Origin: Eubacterium sp.
GTDB taxonomy: Bacteria; Bacillota; Clostridia; Lachnospirales; Lachnospiraceae
Length of the DNA: 35,596 nt
Direction: 5' to 3'
Assembly (NCBI GenBank): GCA_022791495.1
Contig: JAAVZE010000056.1
Location: forward strand, 1-35,596
Shown here: positions 1 through 9,331 of the stretch, in pieces
How the letters are laid out: each line of letters starts with the position of its first letter
Position numbering within the stretch: the first letter of the stretch is position 1
Program-made: the position numbers and the translations under genes
Notes under the pieces: generated by a model
The model's input: the letters and a program-made list of their open reading frames with translations, nothing else
Told to the model about the DNA's origin: nothing
The model's database searches: none

Positions 1-7
1 CACCTAA

Positions 8-16
8 CCTCCCTCC
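8..16 (-). promoter_or_regulatory. Shine-Dalgarno of a gene starting at the left window edge
   Basis: Read on the minus strand this is GGAGGGAGG, a strong ribosome binding site. The coding start lies either at a GTG at 3..1 or just outside the window. In many Firmicutes the gene after alaS encodes the small IreB/DUF965 protein, so that is a plausible neighbour, but nothing of its coding sequence is visible here. Confidence 0.6.
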
Positions 17-71
17 AGTTGTAAAATTGTGCAAAATACAACTGTTTGGGTATTTTTTCGCACTAACACAT

Positions 72-99
72 ATTATATCATAATTTTTCGATTCGTCAA
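72..99 (-). promoter_or_regulatory. Sigma-A-type promoter between alaS and the next gene
   Basis: On the minus strand TTGACG (99..94) and TATAAT (77..72) are separated by 16 bases, a near-consensus vegetative promoter. It lies after the alaS stop and would start transcription at about 65, giving a leader of roughly 60 bases before the gene at the window edge. That gene can therefore be expressed separately from alaS. I see no convincing terminator between alaS and this promoter. Confidence 0.75.
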
Positions 100-139
100 C
101 CGTTTTTGAACAATTTATGGTATATTATGGTCAAAAATT

Positions 140-2779
140 TTATCCCAGCTGGCTTTTCACCACTTCTTCCGCTTTTGCCAGCGCTTCCGGAATACCGGAA
201 GGATTCTTACCTCCTGCCTGGGCCATGTTCGGACGCCCACCACCGCCGCCGCCTACCAGAGCAGCGATCTCTTTGATCAGATTTCCCGCATGGGCGCCCC
301 TGGCAATGGCTCCTTCTGTCGCCGTAGCCATCAGGTTCACCTTGCCGCCAGCCTCAGTGGCAAACACCACCACCGCCTCGCCAAGCTTCTGTTTTGCCTC
401 GTCTCCCAGATCACGCATGGCATTCATATCCACATCCGCAAGCTGTTTGATCAGCACCCGGATCCCGGCGATCTCTGCCGCTTCTGAAGTGATATCCCCG
501 GCAGCGGCCTTCGCCATCTTCGCCTTCAGCTTGTCATTTTCTTTGGAAAGGGCTTTGATCTCTTCCTGCATCGCCATAACCTTTCTGGCTGCCTCAGAGG
601 GCGCTGCTTTCAATACTTTGGCGATCTCTCCCAGCTGTTTTTCCACCTGGTTGTAGTAAGCGATCAGTCCCTGGCCCGTCAACGCCTCGATCCTTCTCAC
701 ACCGGCAGCTACACCGCTCTCGGATACGATCTTAAAGGCAGAAATATTTCTCGTATTTTCCACATGGGTACCGCCGCAGAGCTCGGAACTAAAATCTCCC
801 ATCTGAACGACCCGGACAGTCTCTCCATATTTCTCCCCGAACAGCGCCATGGCGCCGGTCTTTTTCGCCTCTTCCAGCGTCATCTCACTGGTGCAGACAT
901 CAAGGCCTTTATTGATCTCTTCATTGACAATGCTCTCCACCTCCGCGATCTCTTCTTCTGTCATCGGCGAAAAGTGGGTAAAGTCAAAACGAAGTTTATC
1001 CTTATCCACCAGGGAACCTGCCTGCTCCACATGATTTCCGAGAACCAGTCTCAGAGCCTTCTGCATAAGATGGGTGGCGCTGTGGTTATTTGCCGTCAGA
1101 TTTCTACGGCCCTCCTCCACTTCCAGCGTCACTTTTTCCCCAGTACGAAGGGAACCCGACACCATCTTTCCTACATGTCCGATCTTTGTCCCCTGCAGTT
1201 TGATGGTATCCTCTACAACAAACCTGCCGTGTTCTGTACAGATCACTCCGGTATCTGCTGCCTGTCCACCCATAGTAGCATAAAAGGGCGTTTCTTCTAC
1301 CAGCACCGTTCCTTCCATTCCCTCTGACAGCTCATCTACGATGGCATCGGAGGTGGTGAGAACCGTCACTTTGGAATTATGGCGCAGGCGGTCATAGCCG
1401 ACAAATCTGCTTTCTACCGCCGGATCGATGGACTGGTAAACTGTCACGTCCGCTCCCATATAGTTCGTCACTTCCCTGGCCTCTCTTGCCGTCCGGCGCT
1501 GTACTTCCATCGCCTGGCGGAAGCCCTCTTCATCTGCTGTAAAGCCCTTTTCTTCCAGAATCTCAATGGTCAGATCCATCGGGAATCCATAGGTATCGTA
1601 TAGTTTAAATGTATTTTCCCCGGAAAGGACATTCTTTCCTTCCTTCTTCATTTCTTCCATCATATCACTGAGGATGTTCAGTCCCTGATCGATGGTCTTA
1701 TTGAAATTTTCTTCTTCCGTGGTAATCAGCTTCAAAATGTAGTCTTTTTTATCTGCAAGTTCCGGATAACCGTCCTTGGACTCGCGGATCACCACTTCGC
1801 TCAGTTCCGCCAGAAATTGTTTCTTTATGCCAAGCAGCCTCCCGTGTCTTGCTGCCCGGCGCAGAAGACGGCGCAGCACATATCCCCGTCCTTCATTGGA
1901 GGGCATGATCCCGTCCGATACCATAAATGTCACCGAACGGATATGGTCTGTAATGATGCGGATGGAGACATCTTTTTTGGCATCTGCTCCATAAGCTACT
2001 GCAGCAGACTCACATACCTTGTCCCGGATCGCCTTGATGGTATCCACATCGAAGATGGAATCCACATCCTGCATCACGACAGCGAGACGCTCTAATCCCA
2101 TTCCGGTATCAATGTTTTTATTGGTCAGTTCTTCATAGTTCCCCTTTCCGTCGCTGTCAAACTGGGTAAATACGTTATTCCAGATCTCTACATAGCGGTC
2201 ACACTCACAGCCCACGGTGCAGCCAGGTTTATTGCAGCCATATTTTTCTCCGCGGTCAAAATAGATCTCCGAAGAGGGCCCACATGGTCCTGCACCGTGC
2301 TCCCAGAAATTGTCTTCTTTGCCAAAGCGGAAGATCCGCTCCTTTGCCACCCCGATCTCTTTATTCCAGATATCAAATGCCTCATCATCCTCTACGTATA
2401 CAGAAGGATACAAACGATCTTCTGGAATTTCCAGTGTTTTTGTAAGGAATTCCCAGGACCAGGCGATTGCCTCATGCTTGAAATAGTCTCCAAAGGAAAA
2501 ATTACCGAGCATCTCAAAAAATGTACCGTGGCGGGCAGTCTTTCCCACGTTTTCGATATCTCCAGTACGAATACACTTCTGGCAGGTAGCCACCCTCTTT
2601 CTCGGCGGAATCTCCTGCCCTGTAAAATAAGGCTTTAACGGAGCCATGCCCGCATTGATCAGCAACAGGCTCTTGTCATTCTGGGGAATCAGGGAAAAGC
2701 TCTTCATCACCAGATGTCCCTTGCTCTCAAAAAAATCCAGATACATTTTTCTCAACTCATTTAATCCATATGGTTTCAT
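140..2779 (-). CDS. alaS: Alanyl-tRNA synthetase
   Basis: Charges tRNA-Ala with alanine in the cytoplasm. The 879-residue length matches the bacterial family. The N-terminal class II catalytic domain is clear (FFESKGH near the start, TFFEMLGNFSFGDYFK, GAGPCGPSSEIYFD, and NIDTGMGLERL). The editing domain carries the NNHSATHLMQKALR zinc-site motif and the later CGGTHV motif, so mischarged Ser/Gly editing should be intact. The C-terminal DHHA1-like domain ends with a glycine-rich segment (VGGGGGGRPNMAQAGG) typical of AlaRS. The start is an ATG preceded by GGAGG nine bases upstream. The gene follows proA with only 27 bases between, so it is probably the last gene of the proA transcript. No T-box fits in that gap. 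Confidence 0.98.
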   Translation of the reverse strand: MKPYGLNELRKMYLDFFESKGHLVMKSFSLIPQNDKSLLLINAGMAPLKPYFTGQEIPPRKRVATCQKCIRTGDIENVGKTARHGTFFEMLGNFSFGDYFKHEAIAWSWEFLTKTLEIPEDRLYPSVYVEDDEAFDIWNKEIGVAKERIFRFGKEDNFWEHGAGPCGPSSEIYFDRGEKYGCNKPGCTVGCECDRYVEIWNNVFTQFDSDGKGNYEELTNKNIDTGMGLERLAVVMQDVDSIFDVDTIKAIRDKVCESAAVAYGADAKKDVSIRIITDHIRSVTFMVSDGIMPSNEGRGYVLRRLLRRAARHGRLLGIKKQFLAELSEVVIRESKDGYPELADKKDYILKLITTEEENFNKTIDQGLNILSDMMEEMKKEGKNVLSGENTFKLYDTYGFPMDLTIEILEEKGFTADEEGFRQAMEVQRRTAREAREVTNYMGADVTVYQSIDPAVESRFVGYDRLRHNSKVTVLTTSDAIVDELSEGMEGTVLVEETPFYATMGGQAADTGVICTEHGRFVVEDTIKLQGTKIGHVGKMVSGSLRTGEKVTLEVEEGRRNLTANNHSATHLMQKALRLVLGNHVEQAGSLVDKDKLRFDFTHFSPMTEEEIAEVESIVNEEINKGLDVCTSEMTLEEAKKTGAMALFGEKYGETVRVVQMGDFSSELCGGTHVENTRNISAFKIVSESGVAAGVRRIEALTGQGLIAYYNQVEKQLGEIAKVLKAAPSEAARKVMAMQEEIKALSKENDKLKAKMAKAAAGDITSEAAEIAGIRVLIKQLADVDMNAMRDLGDEAKQKLGEAVVVFATEAGGKVNLMATATEGAIARGAHAGNLIKEIAALVGGGGGGRPNMAQAGGKNPSGIPEALAKAEEVVKSQLG

Positions 2780-2806
2780 GTTCTAAATCCTCCTTCATTT
2801 ATACTG

Positions 2807-4051
2807 TCACTCCCGGATCTGTCCGTCTCCCAGAATCACATATTTTGTGCTGGTCAGGGCCAGAAGCCCCATTGGCCCCCTGGCATGAAGTTTCTGGGTA
2901 CTGATCCCGATCTCTGCCCCGAAACCGAACTCAAAGCCGTCGGTAAACCGCGTAGAGGCATTGACGTACACAGCTGCGGCGTCGATCTCGTTCAGGAACT
3001 TCATGGAATTATGATAATCTCTTGTGACAATGGCCTCCGAATGGCCAGTATTATAGTGATTGATATGTTCAATGGCTTCATCGATGCTGTCCACGACTTT
3101 TACTGAAATGATCTTATCCAGATACTCTGTGCCAAAATCCTCTTCTGTCGCTGCCAACATCCTGTCGTCGTACTCTCTCGCCCGCTCATCCCCCCGGATC
3201 TCCACGCCATGAGCGTACAGCGCCTCACAGATCATAGGCAGGGCTTCCGCGGCGATGCTGCTGTGAATCACCAGGGATTCACAGGCATTGCAGACTCCCA
3301 GCCTCTGAGTCTTGGCATTGACAATGATGGACACTGCCATAGAAAGGTCTGCATATTCGTCCACGTATACATGGCAGTTGCCGGTGCCGGTCTCGATCAC
3401 CGGTACCGTACTGGTCTCCACCACAGTACGGATCAGCCCGGCGCCTCCCCGCGGAATGAGCACATCCACGTACTGGTTCAGCCTCATAAATTCTCTGGCA
3501 GTCTCTCTCGATGTATCTTCCAGAAGCTGGATCGCATCCTCTGGCAGCCCTTCTTTTTTCAACGCTTCCCGGATCACCTTCACGATGGCAAGGTTGGAGT
3601 GGATGGCGTCGCTTCCTCCCCGCAGGATCACCGCATTTCCAGTCTTAAAACAGAGAGCAAAGGCATCGGCAGTTACATTTGGACGGGACTCGTAAATGAT
3701 GCCGATCACTCCCATCGGCACCCGCCGCTGCCCCACCTGAAGCCCGCCAGGTGTGGTTTTCATGGATATCATTTCTCCCACCGGATCCGCCAGCGCTACG
3801 ACCTGGGAGATTCCCTCTGCCATCCCTGCGATCCTCTCCTGGGTAAGACGAAGCCTGTCGATCAGGGATTCCTTCATCCCTGCTTCCTGGGCATTTTTGA
3901 TATCTGTCTCATTGGCAGCCAGAATCGGTCCGGCGCCTTCTGTCAGCGCCTTCGCCACTGCAGTAAGTCCCCTGTTTTTTTCTCCTACGGACAAACGGTT
4001 CATCGATGCCGCCGCCTGCTTTGCCGATTTTCCTATCTGATCTAATGTCAT
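2807..4051 (-). CDS. proA: Gamma-glutamyl phosphate reductase (glutamate-5-semialdehyde dehydrogenase)
   Basis: Second step of proline synthesis: NADPH-dependent reduction of gamma-glutamyl phosphate to glutamate-5-semialdehyde. The 414-residue protein has the family's motifs: [47 protein letters not shown], and the catalytic cysteine in [14 protein letters not shown] chose the ATG at 4051 over an upstream in-frame start because it makes an ATGA overlap with the stop of the cyclo-ligase gene and has GGAGG five bases upstream. proB, the partner kinase, lies two genes upstream on the same strand, so both enzymes sit in one transcriptional block with two unrelated genes between them. Confidence 0.97.
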   Translation of the reverse strand: MTLDQIGKSAKQAAASMNRLSVGEKNRGLTAVAKALTEGAGPILAANETDIKNAQEAGMKESLIDRLRLTQERIAGMAEGISQVVALADPVGEMISMKTTPGGLQVGQRRVPMGVIGIIYESRPNVTADAFALCFKTGNAVILRGGSDAIHSNLAIVKVIREALKKEGLPEDAIQLLEDTSRETAREFMRLNQYVDVLIPRGGAGLIRTVVETSTVPVIETGTGNCHVYVDEYADLSMAVSIIVNAKTQRLGVCNACESLVIHSSIAAEALPMICEALYAHGVEIRGDERAREYDDRMLAATEEDFGTEYLDKIISVKVVDSIDEAIEHINHYNTGHSEAIVTRDYHNSMKFLNEIDAAAVYVNASTRFTDGFEFGFGAEIGISTQKLHARGPMGLLALTSTKYVILGDGQIRE

Positions 4052-4677
4052 CGCTGCCTCCATTCCCGCGCGCTCTCTGCGCACGATTCATTTTGCGTTA
4101 TGATTGTCTTCTGCGTTACAATATGCTCCGGCTTCACATCACATGTTTCTGCCGGAATGATCCATGCCTCCTGTTCGGCAAAGGCGATCATCACACTGAT
4201 GAACCTGGTTCCATAGCGCTGTAGATAGCGGTCATAAAAACCGCCGCCATAGCCAAGTCTGTGCCTCTTCGTATCGAATGCCACACCGGGCATAACCATC
4301 AATATTTTCTCTTTGGAAAAAGCTCCGGATTCCATCACCTGTTCCACAGATTCGCTTCCCCTGGGCTCCGGCACTCCAAAATTACCCTTTTTCAGTTTTT
4401 TCAGATCCTCCACCTTATAAAAACACATGGTTTTTTCCCCGGCATCGGTTCTTGGAAGGAATAACTGCTTCCCATCCGCCTGTATTCTTTCATTGAGTTC
4501 TCTGGTGTCCACCTCGGAGTGGATGGAACAATAGGACAATAAGATCTCCGACTTCCGGTACCATTCCGTTGCCAGCAGTTTCTCCACAATGATCCGGGAC
4601 GTCTCAAAACGCCACTCCCCCGCCAGGGCATTTCTTGTCTCTAATGCCCGCCTGCGCACCTTTTCCTTACTGATCAT
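4048..4677 (-). CDS. 5-formyltetrahydrofolate cyclo-ligase
   Basis: ATP-dependent conversion of 5-formyl-THF to 5,10-methenyl-THF, which recycles a folate by-product. The 209-residue protein has the N-terminal [11 protein letters not shown] segment, [12 protein letters not shown], the NFGVPEP motif and the signature [19 protein letters not shown] followed by YDRYL, which forms the nucleotide and folate site. An in-frame TTG at 4731 would add 18 residues, but the promoter just upstream would leave almost no leader. The ATG at 4677 begins a normal family N terminus (MISKEK), although its nearest AGAGG lies 11 bases away, so the start is likely rather than certain. It overlaps proA by four bases. 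Confidence 0.93.
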   Translation of the reverse strand: MISKEKVRRRALETRNALAGEWRFETSRIIVEKLLATEWYRKSEILLSYCSIHSEVDTRELNERIQADGKQLFLPRTDAGEKTMCFYKVEDLKKLKKGNFGVPEPRGSESVEQVMESGAFSKEKILMVMPGVAFDTKRHRLGYGGGFYDRYLQRYGTRFISVMIAFAEQEAWIIPAETCDVKPEHIVTQKTIITQNESCAESAREWRQR

Positions 4678-4750
4678 GTTCTTTACATCCTCTTCTCTGA
4701 CTAGTGTCCTGTATCGATGATAATTAGGCAAACCACTAGCGTCTTAATCT

Positions 4751-4780
4751 AGTATATTAATGCTTTTGCTTTTTTGTCAA
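4751..4780 (-). promoter_or_regulatory. Internal promoter for the cyclo-ligase-proA-alaS genes
   Basis: On the minus strand TTGACA (4780..4775) and TATACT (4756..4751) are separated by 18 bases. The -35 box and spacer overlap the last codons of the upstream DUF896 gene, and the -10 box touches its stop. The site would let the downstream three genes be transcribed apart from the flavoprotein-proB genes. Confidence 0.7.
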
Positions 4781-4966
4781 GGGGGTGATGCTGCCATCCT
4801 TTTCCTGTATGGATACATTGGACAGCGTGGAACGCAGATTATTTCTCACCGACTCAATATACTCAGCGCGAAGAAGCGCCTGCTCTGCCAGTTCCTCCTC
4901 TGTAATCGTCCCCTCTTTTTTCTTCTTATATAATTCATTGATCCGCTGGATCTTATTCTCATCCAT
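4757..4966 (-). CDS. Small UPF0291/DUF896 (YnzC-like) protein
   Basis: A 69-residue highly charged helical protein. The opening (KIQRINELYKKKKEG, then TITEEELAEQ) and the LRAEYIESVRNNLRSTL core fit the DUF896/UPF0291 family, small cytoplasmic Firmicute proteins known structurally as helical hairpins, with no firm biochemical role. The ATG has AGAGG five bases upstream. It sits between proB (29 bases away) and the cyclo-ligase. Its 3' end doubles as promoter sequence for the next genes. Function is not assigned. Confidence 0.88.
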   Translation of the reverse strand: MDENKIQRINELYKKKKEGTITEEELAEQALLRAEYIESVRNNLRSTLSNVSIQEKDGSITPLTKKQKH

Positions 4967-4995
4967 AGCTACCTCTTCCTTACAACTGTTGTATA

Positions 4996-5832
4996 CTAAT
5001 TTTTGCGCTCCAGATATTCCTTCAGATGAAAATGTCTGGTCCTGTGCGCCTTAAATACCGTTCCAAGCTCCTCTCCTTCTATAAGACGGATGATGTTATC
5101 CATGTCTTCGCCATTGATAATTGCCATGTCTGCCCCGGCATCGTTGGCGATACCCGCCGCATAAATCTTGGCACTCATACCGCCGGTCCCCAGTGTGGTA
5201 GAGGGTCCCTTTGCCATCTCGATCATCTCGTCGCTGATACTCTCCACGTAGGAAATCAGTTCCGCATCCGGGTTCCGGTTGGGATCATCGGTATACATCC
5301 CGTCGATATCACTGAGCAGCACCAGAAGATCCGCCCCGGCGATCGCCGCCACCACCGCCGACAAGGAATCATTGTCACCAAAATCGATCTCGTCTGTGGC
5401 CACGGTGTCATTCTCGTTGACAATGGGGATCACCCCGAGATTCAGCAGCTCCTCGAAGGTATTTCTGGCATTGTGGCGGCTGGTATCATTGACAATGGTA
5501 AATTTGGTCATAAGGATCTGGGCGGTAAACTGGTTGTACTCAGAAAATAATTTCTGGTAGATGGTCATCAGACGGCTCTGTCCAATGGCAGCACACGCCT
5601 GTTTCAGGGAAATGCTGTCCGGCTTTTTACTCAGCCCCAGTGCCTTTCTTCCCACACCGATAGCTCCGGATGAGACAACGATCACATCCTTTCCCTGATT
5701 ATGTAAATCCGTCAGGATCCGGATAAAACGCTCCAGCTTCACCAGATCCAGCCCACCTGTCTCCTCATGGGTGATCGTCGAAGTTCCGACTTTAAATACG
5801 ATCCTTTTTTTATCTTTAAAATTGCTTCTCAT
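4996..5832 (-). CDS. proB: Glutamate 5-kinase, short form without PUA domain
   Basis: First step of proline synthesis: ATP-dependent phosphorylation of glutamate, the usual point of feedback inhibition by proline. The 278-residue amino-acid-kinase fold shows RIVFKVGTSTIT, VIVVSSGAIGVGRKALG, ACAAIGQSRLM, the NENDTVATDEIDFGDND glutamate site and GTGGMSAKIYAA. The longer enterobacterial enzyme has a C-terminal PUA domain; this one stops after the kinase domain, as in other short forms. The ATG overlaps the preceding dehydrogenase stop (ATGA). The nearest AAAGGA is 13 bases away, so translation is probably coupled to the upstream gene. Confidence 0.96.
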   Translation of the reverse strand: MRSNFKDKKRIVFKVGTSTITHEETGGLDLVKLERFIRILTDLHNQGKDVIVVSSGAIGVGRKALGLSKKPDSISLKQACAAIGQSRLMTIYQKLFSEYNQFTAQILMTKFTIVNDTSRHNARNTFEELLNLGVIPIVNENDTVATDEIDFGDNDSLSAVVAAIAGADLLVLLSDIDGMYTDDPNRNPDAELISYVESISDEMIEMAKGPSTTLGTGGMSAKIYAAGIANDAGADMAIINGEDMDNIIRLIEGEELGTVFKAHRTRHFHLKEYLERKN

Positions 5833-7469
5833 AGTCGCTGGTTATTCCTTTCACTTACAATCTGCAGCGCCACCCGCAGCCCGTCCATGGCTGCCGACAT
5901 GATTCCTCCGGCGTAGCCGGCTCCCTCCCCACAGGGATAGATCCCCCTGCGGTTCTCCGACTCAAATTCATGGTTCCGGAGAATCCGTACCGGTGAAGAA
6001 GTTCTTGTCTCAGTGCCAAGAACCAGAGTTTCTTCTGCATCAAAGTCTGTTATCTTCTGTCCAAACTGCTTCATACCTTCCATAATACCATTTGAAATAT
6101 AGGAGGGCAATATTTTTTTCACATCTGCCGGCACAAATTTTCCCTTAGTCACTGGTAAACTGTGATTCAGCTCCGTCGTGGGCACTCCTTTGACAAAATC
6201 TCCGTACCGCTGAACCGGAATCATCCCTCCGCCTGTCTGCCAGGTTTTTTCCTCCAGTCTCCGTTGGAACGCAACACCTGCCAGTACATCATCACTGCCG
6301 AAATCCTTCTGGTCCACTGTCACCACGATAGCGCTGTTGGCATGGGCAGAATCCCTGGCGTGGTCACTCATGCCATTGATCACCGTACCGCCTGGCTCCG
6401 TAGAAGCATTTACCACATATCCGCCTGGACACATACAAAAACTATAAACCCCTCTGCCATCCGAAGTCTTTCCTGTCAGCTTATAATCTGCCGCCGGAAG
6501 CCTGGGATCCTCCACGCCGTACTGCATTTTATTGATACTCTTCTGGGGGTGCTCCACCCGGACCCCCACCGCGAAGGGCTTCTGCTCCATGGCTGCCCCG
6601 TCCTCACGCAGCATGGAAAAAGTATCCCTGGCGCTGTGACCGATGGCAAGCACACATTTATCACAGGGGATCTCTTCCCTCTCTCCCCTTTCATTTTCCA
6701 CTACAACAGCCCTCAGCTGCTTTTGCCCTGGACCATACTCTTCTTCCTCATACTGAAATCCCGTCAGTCTGGTGTGAAACCGATAGGTTCCTCCCAGCTG
6801 ACGGATAGTCTCCCCCATGGACTGAATGACGCCCCGCAGCTCATCTGTGCCAATATGAGGCTTGGAAAGGTAACCGATCTCATCCGGGGCGCCGTGTCGG
6901 ATAAAAGTATCCAGGATAAACTTCTTTTTTCCCGTCTTATCCTTCACGCCGGTATTGAGCTTGCCATCGGAAAATGTCCCCGCTCCTCCCTCACCAAAAG
7001 AAACATTGGTATCCGGATCGAGAACACCATCCTTCCAGAAAGCAGAAACTTTTCCCACCCGCTCCCACATGGACGCTCCCCGTTCGATCAACAGCGGTTT
7101 TCTGCCGCACAGGGCAAGATAATAGCCACAGAAAAGTCCGGCAGGCCCTGTTCCCACGATCACCACCCGCTCCCCCGTCTCTTTTTTCAGTCTGGGTACC
7201 ATATCCTCCAAAGAAGGCTGGGAGACATACACAGAAAGATTTTTGTCTTTCCGGTTTTTCTGTAACACCTTTTGTTCCTGGGTACACTCAAAAGCCACCG
7301 AATAATTATAATAAATCTGTGGCTTTTTTCTGGCATCAATGCTCTTTTTTAGTATTTTGACCTGATCTATCTCCGTCTCCTGGATCCGGAGAATCTCCGC
7401 TATCTTTTTCCGCAGTTCCTCGATGGAATCCCTGCGGTAGTCTATTTTACACTGGTTATATTTTAACAT
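5829..7469 (-). CDS. FAD-dependent dehydrogenase (COG2509-like)
   Basis: A 546-residue cytoplasmic flavoprotein of the uncharacterised FAD-dependent dehydrogenase type. An N-terminal domain of about 100 residues (KIAEILRIQETEI, KKSIDARKKP) precedes the Rossmann dinucleotide site VVIVGTGPAGLFCGYYLA. Other visible motifs are the conserved NVSFGEGGAGTFSDGKL, CVLAIGHSARDTF, GVRVEHPQ, a CMCPGGYVVNAS cysteine motif and the C-terminal YPCGEGAGYAGGIMSAAMDG FAD-binding segment. The substrate is unknown. It overlaps the HI0933-type flavoprotein upstream by 14 bases and proB downstream by four, so the three are surely co-transcribed. No role in proline metabolism is known; the linkage is only suggestive. 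Confidence 0.9.
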   Translation of the reverse strand: MLKYNQCKIDYRRDSIEELRKKIAEILRIQETEIDQVKILKKSIDARKKPQIYYNYSVAFECTQEQKVLQKNRKDKNLSVYVSQPSLEDMVPRLKKETGERVVIVGTGPAGLFCGYYLALCGRKPLLIERGASMWERVGKVSAFWKDGVLDPDTNVSFGEGGAGTFSDGKLNTGVKDKTGKKKFILDTFIRHGAPDEIGYLSKPHIGTDELRGVIQSMGETIRQLGGTYRFHTRLTGFQYEEEEYGPGQKQLRAVVVENERGEREEIPCDKCVLAIGHSARDTFSMLREDGAAMEQKPFAVGVRVEHPQKSINKMQYGVEDPRLPAADYKLTGKTSDGRGVYSFCMCPGGYVVNASTEPGGTVINGMSDHARDSAHANSAIVVTVDQKDFGSDDVLAGVAFQRRLEEKTWQTGGGMIPVQRYGDFVKGVPTTELNHSLPVTKGKFVPADVKKILPSYISNGIMEGMKQFGQKITDFDAEETLVLGTETRTSSPVRILRNHEFESENRRGIYPCGEGAGYAGGIMSAAMDGLRVALQIVSERNNQRL

Positions 7470-8643
7470 TCTTATCCTCGTTATTCATTAAATGCTGGCT
7501 GCAGATCGCAGCTGTGGCCCAGGCAAAGTGAAGATTATACCCTCCGCAGATACCATCTATATCCTGAAGTTCTCCCAGGAGATATAGATCACGGTGAAGC
7601 AGCGATTCCATGGTATCCACGCATATTTCTTCCGTCGCCACTCCTCCGGCGCTGACCTGGGCTTTCTCCAGTCCGAAGGTATCTGACACAGAGACCTCAT
7701 ATTTCTTCATCACTGCTGACAGCCGGTTCAGATTTTTTTCTCTCTTTGTAAGTACCGGGATCCATTTTTTATTCACGATACCGGATAGTCCGCGGCTGCC
7801 ATGCTGGATCAGCCACTCCTCCATCTGGCTTTCTGTCATCTGCGGTACAAAGTCGATCTTCCCCGTCACTTTTTTTCCCTCTTCCATCGCCTTCGCCGCA
7901 AGACGGCACAGCTGAAAGACCGGGATACCGGATATCCCATCCTTTACAATCTGTATCTCACCAGCTTCTTCTCCAAGAAGCATATGATCTGCATAAAGAG
8001 AAAACTTCCCCTGCATTCTTATGCCGGCGAGCTGTTTCCATTCACTGCCCTCTGCCTTTAATCCCGTCAGTCCAGGAACTACCTGCGTCACATGGTGCCC
8101 CATGCTCCGGCATAATTTGTAACCACTACCGTCTCCCCCCAGGGGACCATTTGCCCTGCCCCCCGTAGCCAGGATCAGGCTGCGGCACTGATATATGACA
8201 CCGCTGCCACATCGCAGTTCATACATCCCTTCCTTTTTATGTATGATCTTAGCTGCCTTTGTACCATAGGCAAAAACAACACCTGACTCCCGGCACGCCT
8301 GCACCAGAAGCTCTCTTACTGTCGCCGCCTGACCATTGTAGGGATAACAATATCCGTCCTTCTCTCTGGTGAGTATCCCCAGCTCTCCAAACAGGGTGAT
8401 GGCTTCTTCTGGTCCAAACCGTTTTAGTATCTGCTCCACATAATTCCGGTCTCCGTAATAACACACCGGCGACATGTTACGGTTGGTATAGTTACACCGT
8501 CCGTTTCCGGTGGCGGCAAGCTTTTTTCCCGCGGTGTCGTTCTTATCCAGAAGGCAGACATCTCTTCCCTGCCTGCCAAGCAGATAACCGCACATCAGGC
8601 CCGACGCACCCGCACCGACAATGATGATCTCATGGTATTCCAT
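7456..8643 (-). CDS. HI0933-family flavoprotein (BaiN/YhiN-like NAD(P)/FAD-dependent oxidoreductase)
   Basis: A 395-residue flavoprotein. It shows the FAD site EIIIVGAGASGLMCGYLLG, the family signature AATGNGRCNYTN, ATGGRANGPLGGDGSG, and the C-terminal block GGVATEEICVDTMES leading to DIDGICGGYNLHFAWATA. These match the HI0933 family, often annotated as aminoacetone oxidase. Some gut clostridial members were named BaiN for a proposed bile-acid reductase activity; nothing here (no bai genes nearby) supports that role. I chose the ATG at 8643 because GGGGAGG lies six bases upstream. It is the first gene of the proB block, preceded by its own promoter-like site. Confidence 0.9.
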   Translation of the reverse strand: MEYHEIIIVGAGASGLMCGYLLGRQGRDVCLLDKNDTAGKKLAATGNGRCNYTNRNMSPVCYYGDRNYVEQILKRFGPEEAITLFGELGILTREKDGYCYPYNGQAATVRELLVQACRESGVVFAYGTKAAKIIHKKEGMYELRCGSGVIYQCRSLILATGGRANGPLGGDGSGYKLCRSMGHHVTQVVPGLTGLKAEGSEWKQLAGIRMQGKFSLYADHMLLGEEAGEIQIVKDGISGIPVFQLCRLAAKAMEEGKKVTGKIDFVPQMTESQMEEWLIQHGSRGLSGIVNKKWIPVLTKREKNLNRLSAVMKKYEVSVSDTFGLEKAQVSAGGVATEEICVDTMESLLHRDLYLLGELQDIDGICGGYNLHFAWATAAICSQHLMNNEDKNVKI

Positions 8644-8656
8644 CCTGTTCCTCCCC

Positions 8657-8698
8657 TGAGCTCTTTGATAAAAGCTCAAAACATATATTAGTATACCA
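8657..8698 (-). promoter_or_regulatory. Extended -10 promoter and leader hairpin before the HI0933-type gene
   Basis: On the minus strand an extended -10 element TGGTATACT lies at 8698..8690, with no clear -35. Just downstream a 9-bp hairpin (8678..8657, TGAGCTTTT pairing with AAGAGCTCA, one G-T pair) ends immediately before the GGGGAGG ribosome binding site. Its position could modulate ribosome access; that effect is inference. Confidence 0.5.
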
Positions 8699-8711
8699 CA
8701 TCTGTCTCCAA

Positions 8712-9302
8712 TTAACTAGATAAATTCTCAAGCACGGAATACAATTCCTTCTCGTCCTCTACAAAAAATCCCTCCCGCAGCTTCTCCAGCTCTGACTCCG
8801 GCAGGACTTCTTCCCGGATCCCCGTGTACTCATAGGGTGTCACCTGGTCATTGTGGAAAATGACTACCTCCTGGTCCTGAAGCTTAATAAAAAACCCGGT
8901 CTCTTCCTCTGCTCCCAGATAATTTTCCCGGATCACCACTTTATCCTTGGAAAAAGAGATCAGCTCCACACTATCCGGCGCTTCCGGGATCGCTGCCTCC
9001 TGCAGTTTCTGGTTATATTCTGTGATATAACTCTCCAGTTCCTCCCTTGTCTTCCCGGCGATCTTCGCCGGCACAGTCCCTTCCTCTTTTGTTACTACAC
9101 CTGTCGTACCATCGTAATTTTCAACTACATATTTCATGGAGGAGTTGACACGGATCTCCTTGACGGTATCCACCGGGTGGGTTTCCTGTTCGACCACTTC
9201 TTCTTGTCCCCTGTCATAAGAGCGGTAGCTCAGAAAACAGATCAAAGTAAATACGGTCCCAATAATAAAAAAACTGCTCATAAACAGGTATCTCTTTTTC
9301 AT
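8712..9302 (-). CDS. BofC-like protein (forespore intermembrane regulator candidate)
   Basis: A 196-residue protein with one N-terminal membrane or signal segment (residues about 7-24, FMSSFFIIGTVFTLICF) and an exported remainder. The C-terminal part (FFIKLQDQEVVIFHND, then EEVLPESELEKLREGFFV and ELYSVLENLSS) resembles the BofC C-terminal domain, with its LP..EL..L..G pattern. In Bacillus BofC is a sigma-G-dependent intermembrane-space inhibitor of SpoIVB signalling. The ATG at 9302 has GGAGG seven bases upstream. The promoter upstream matches sigma-G consensus, which independently supports the assignment. The first ~80 residues outside the membrane segment are less clearly family-like, so exact orthology is uncertain. 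Confidence 0.68.
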   Translation of the reverse strand: MKKRYLFMSSFFIIGTVFTLICFLSYRSYDRGQEEVVEQETHPVDTVKEIRVNSSMKYVVENYDGTTGVVTKEEGTVPAKIAGKTREELESYITEYNQKLQEAAIPEAPDSVELISFSKDKVVIRENYLGAEEETGFFIKLQDQEVVIFHNDQVTPYEYTGIREEVLPESELEKLREGFFVEDEKELYSVLENLSS

Positions 9303-9331
9303 GTCATTGCCTCCAGGAAAAGTTTTACCTA

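Noticed and set aside
117-1603. Several long plus-strand reading frames opposite alaS
   Set aside because: They lie antisense to a clear alaS gene, have Pro/Ser/Ala-rich translations and no ribosome binding sites.
2780-2806. Possible T-box before alaS
   Set aside because: Only 27 bases separate proA and alaS, far too short for a T-box leader.
3209-4045. 278-codon plus-strand frame opposite proA
   Set aside because: Shadow of the proA codon pattern: His/Arg/Gly-rich translation without motifs, fully inside a conserved enzyme gene.
6162-7265. 367-codon plus-strand frame opposite the FAD-dependent dehydrogenase
   Set aside because: Antisense to strong flavoprotein motifs; the translation is low-complexity and His/Pro-rich.
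7456-8643. Naming the HI0933-type flavoprotein baiN with a bile-acid role
   Set aside because: The family is broad and no other bai genes are present.
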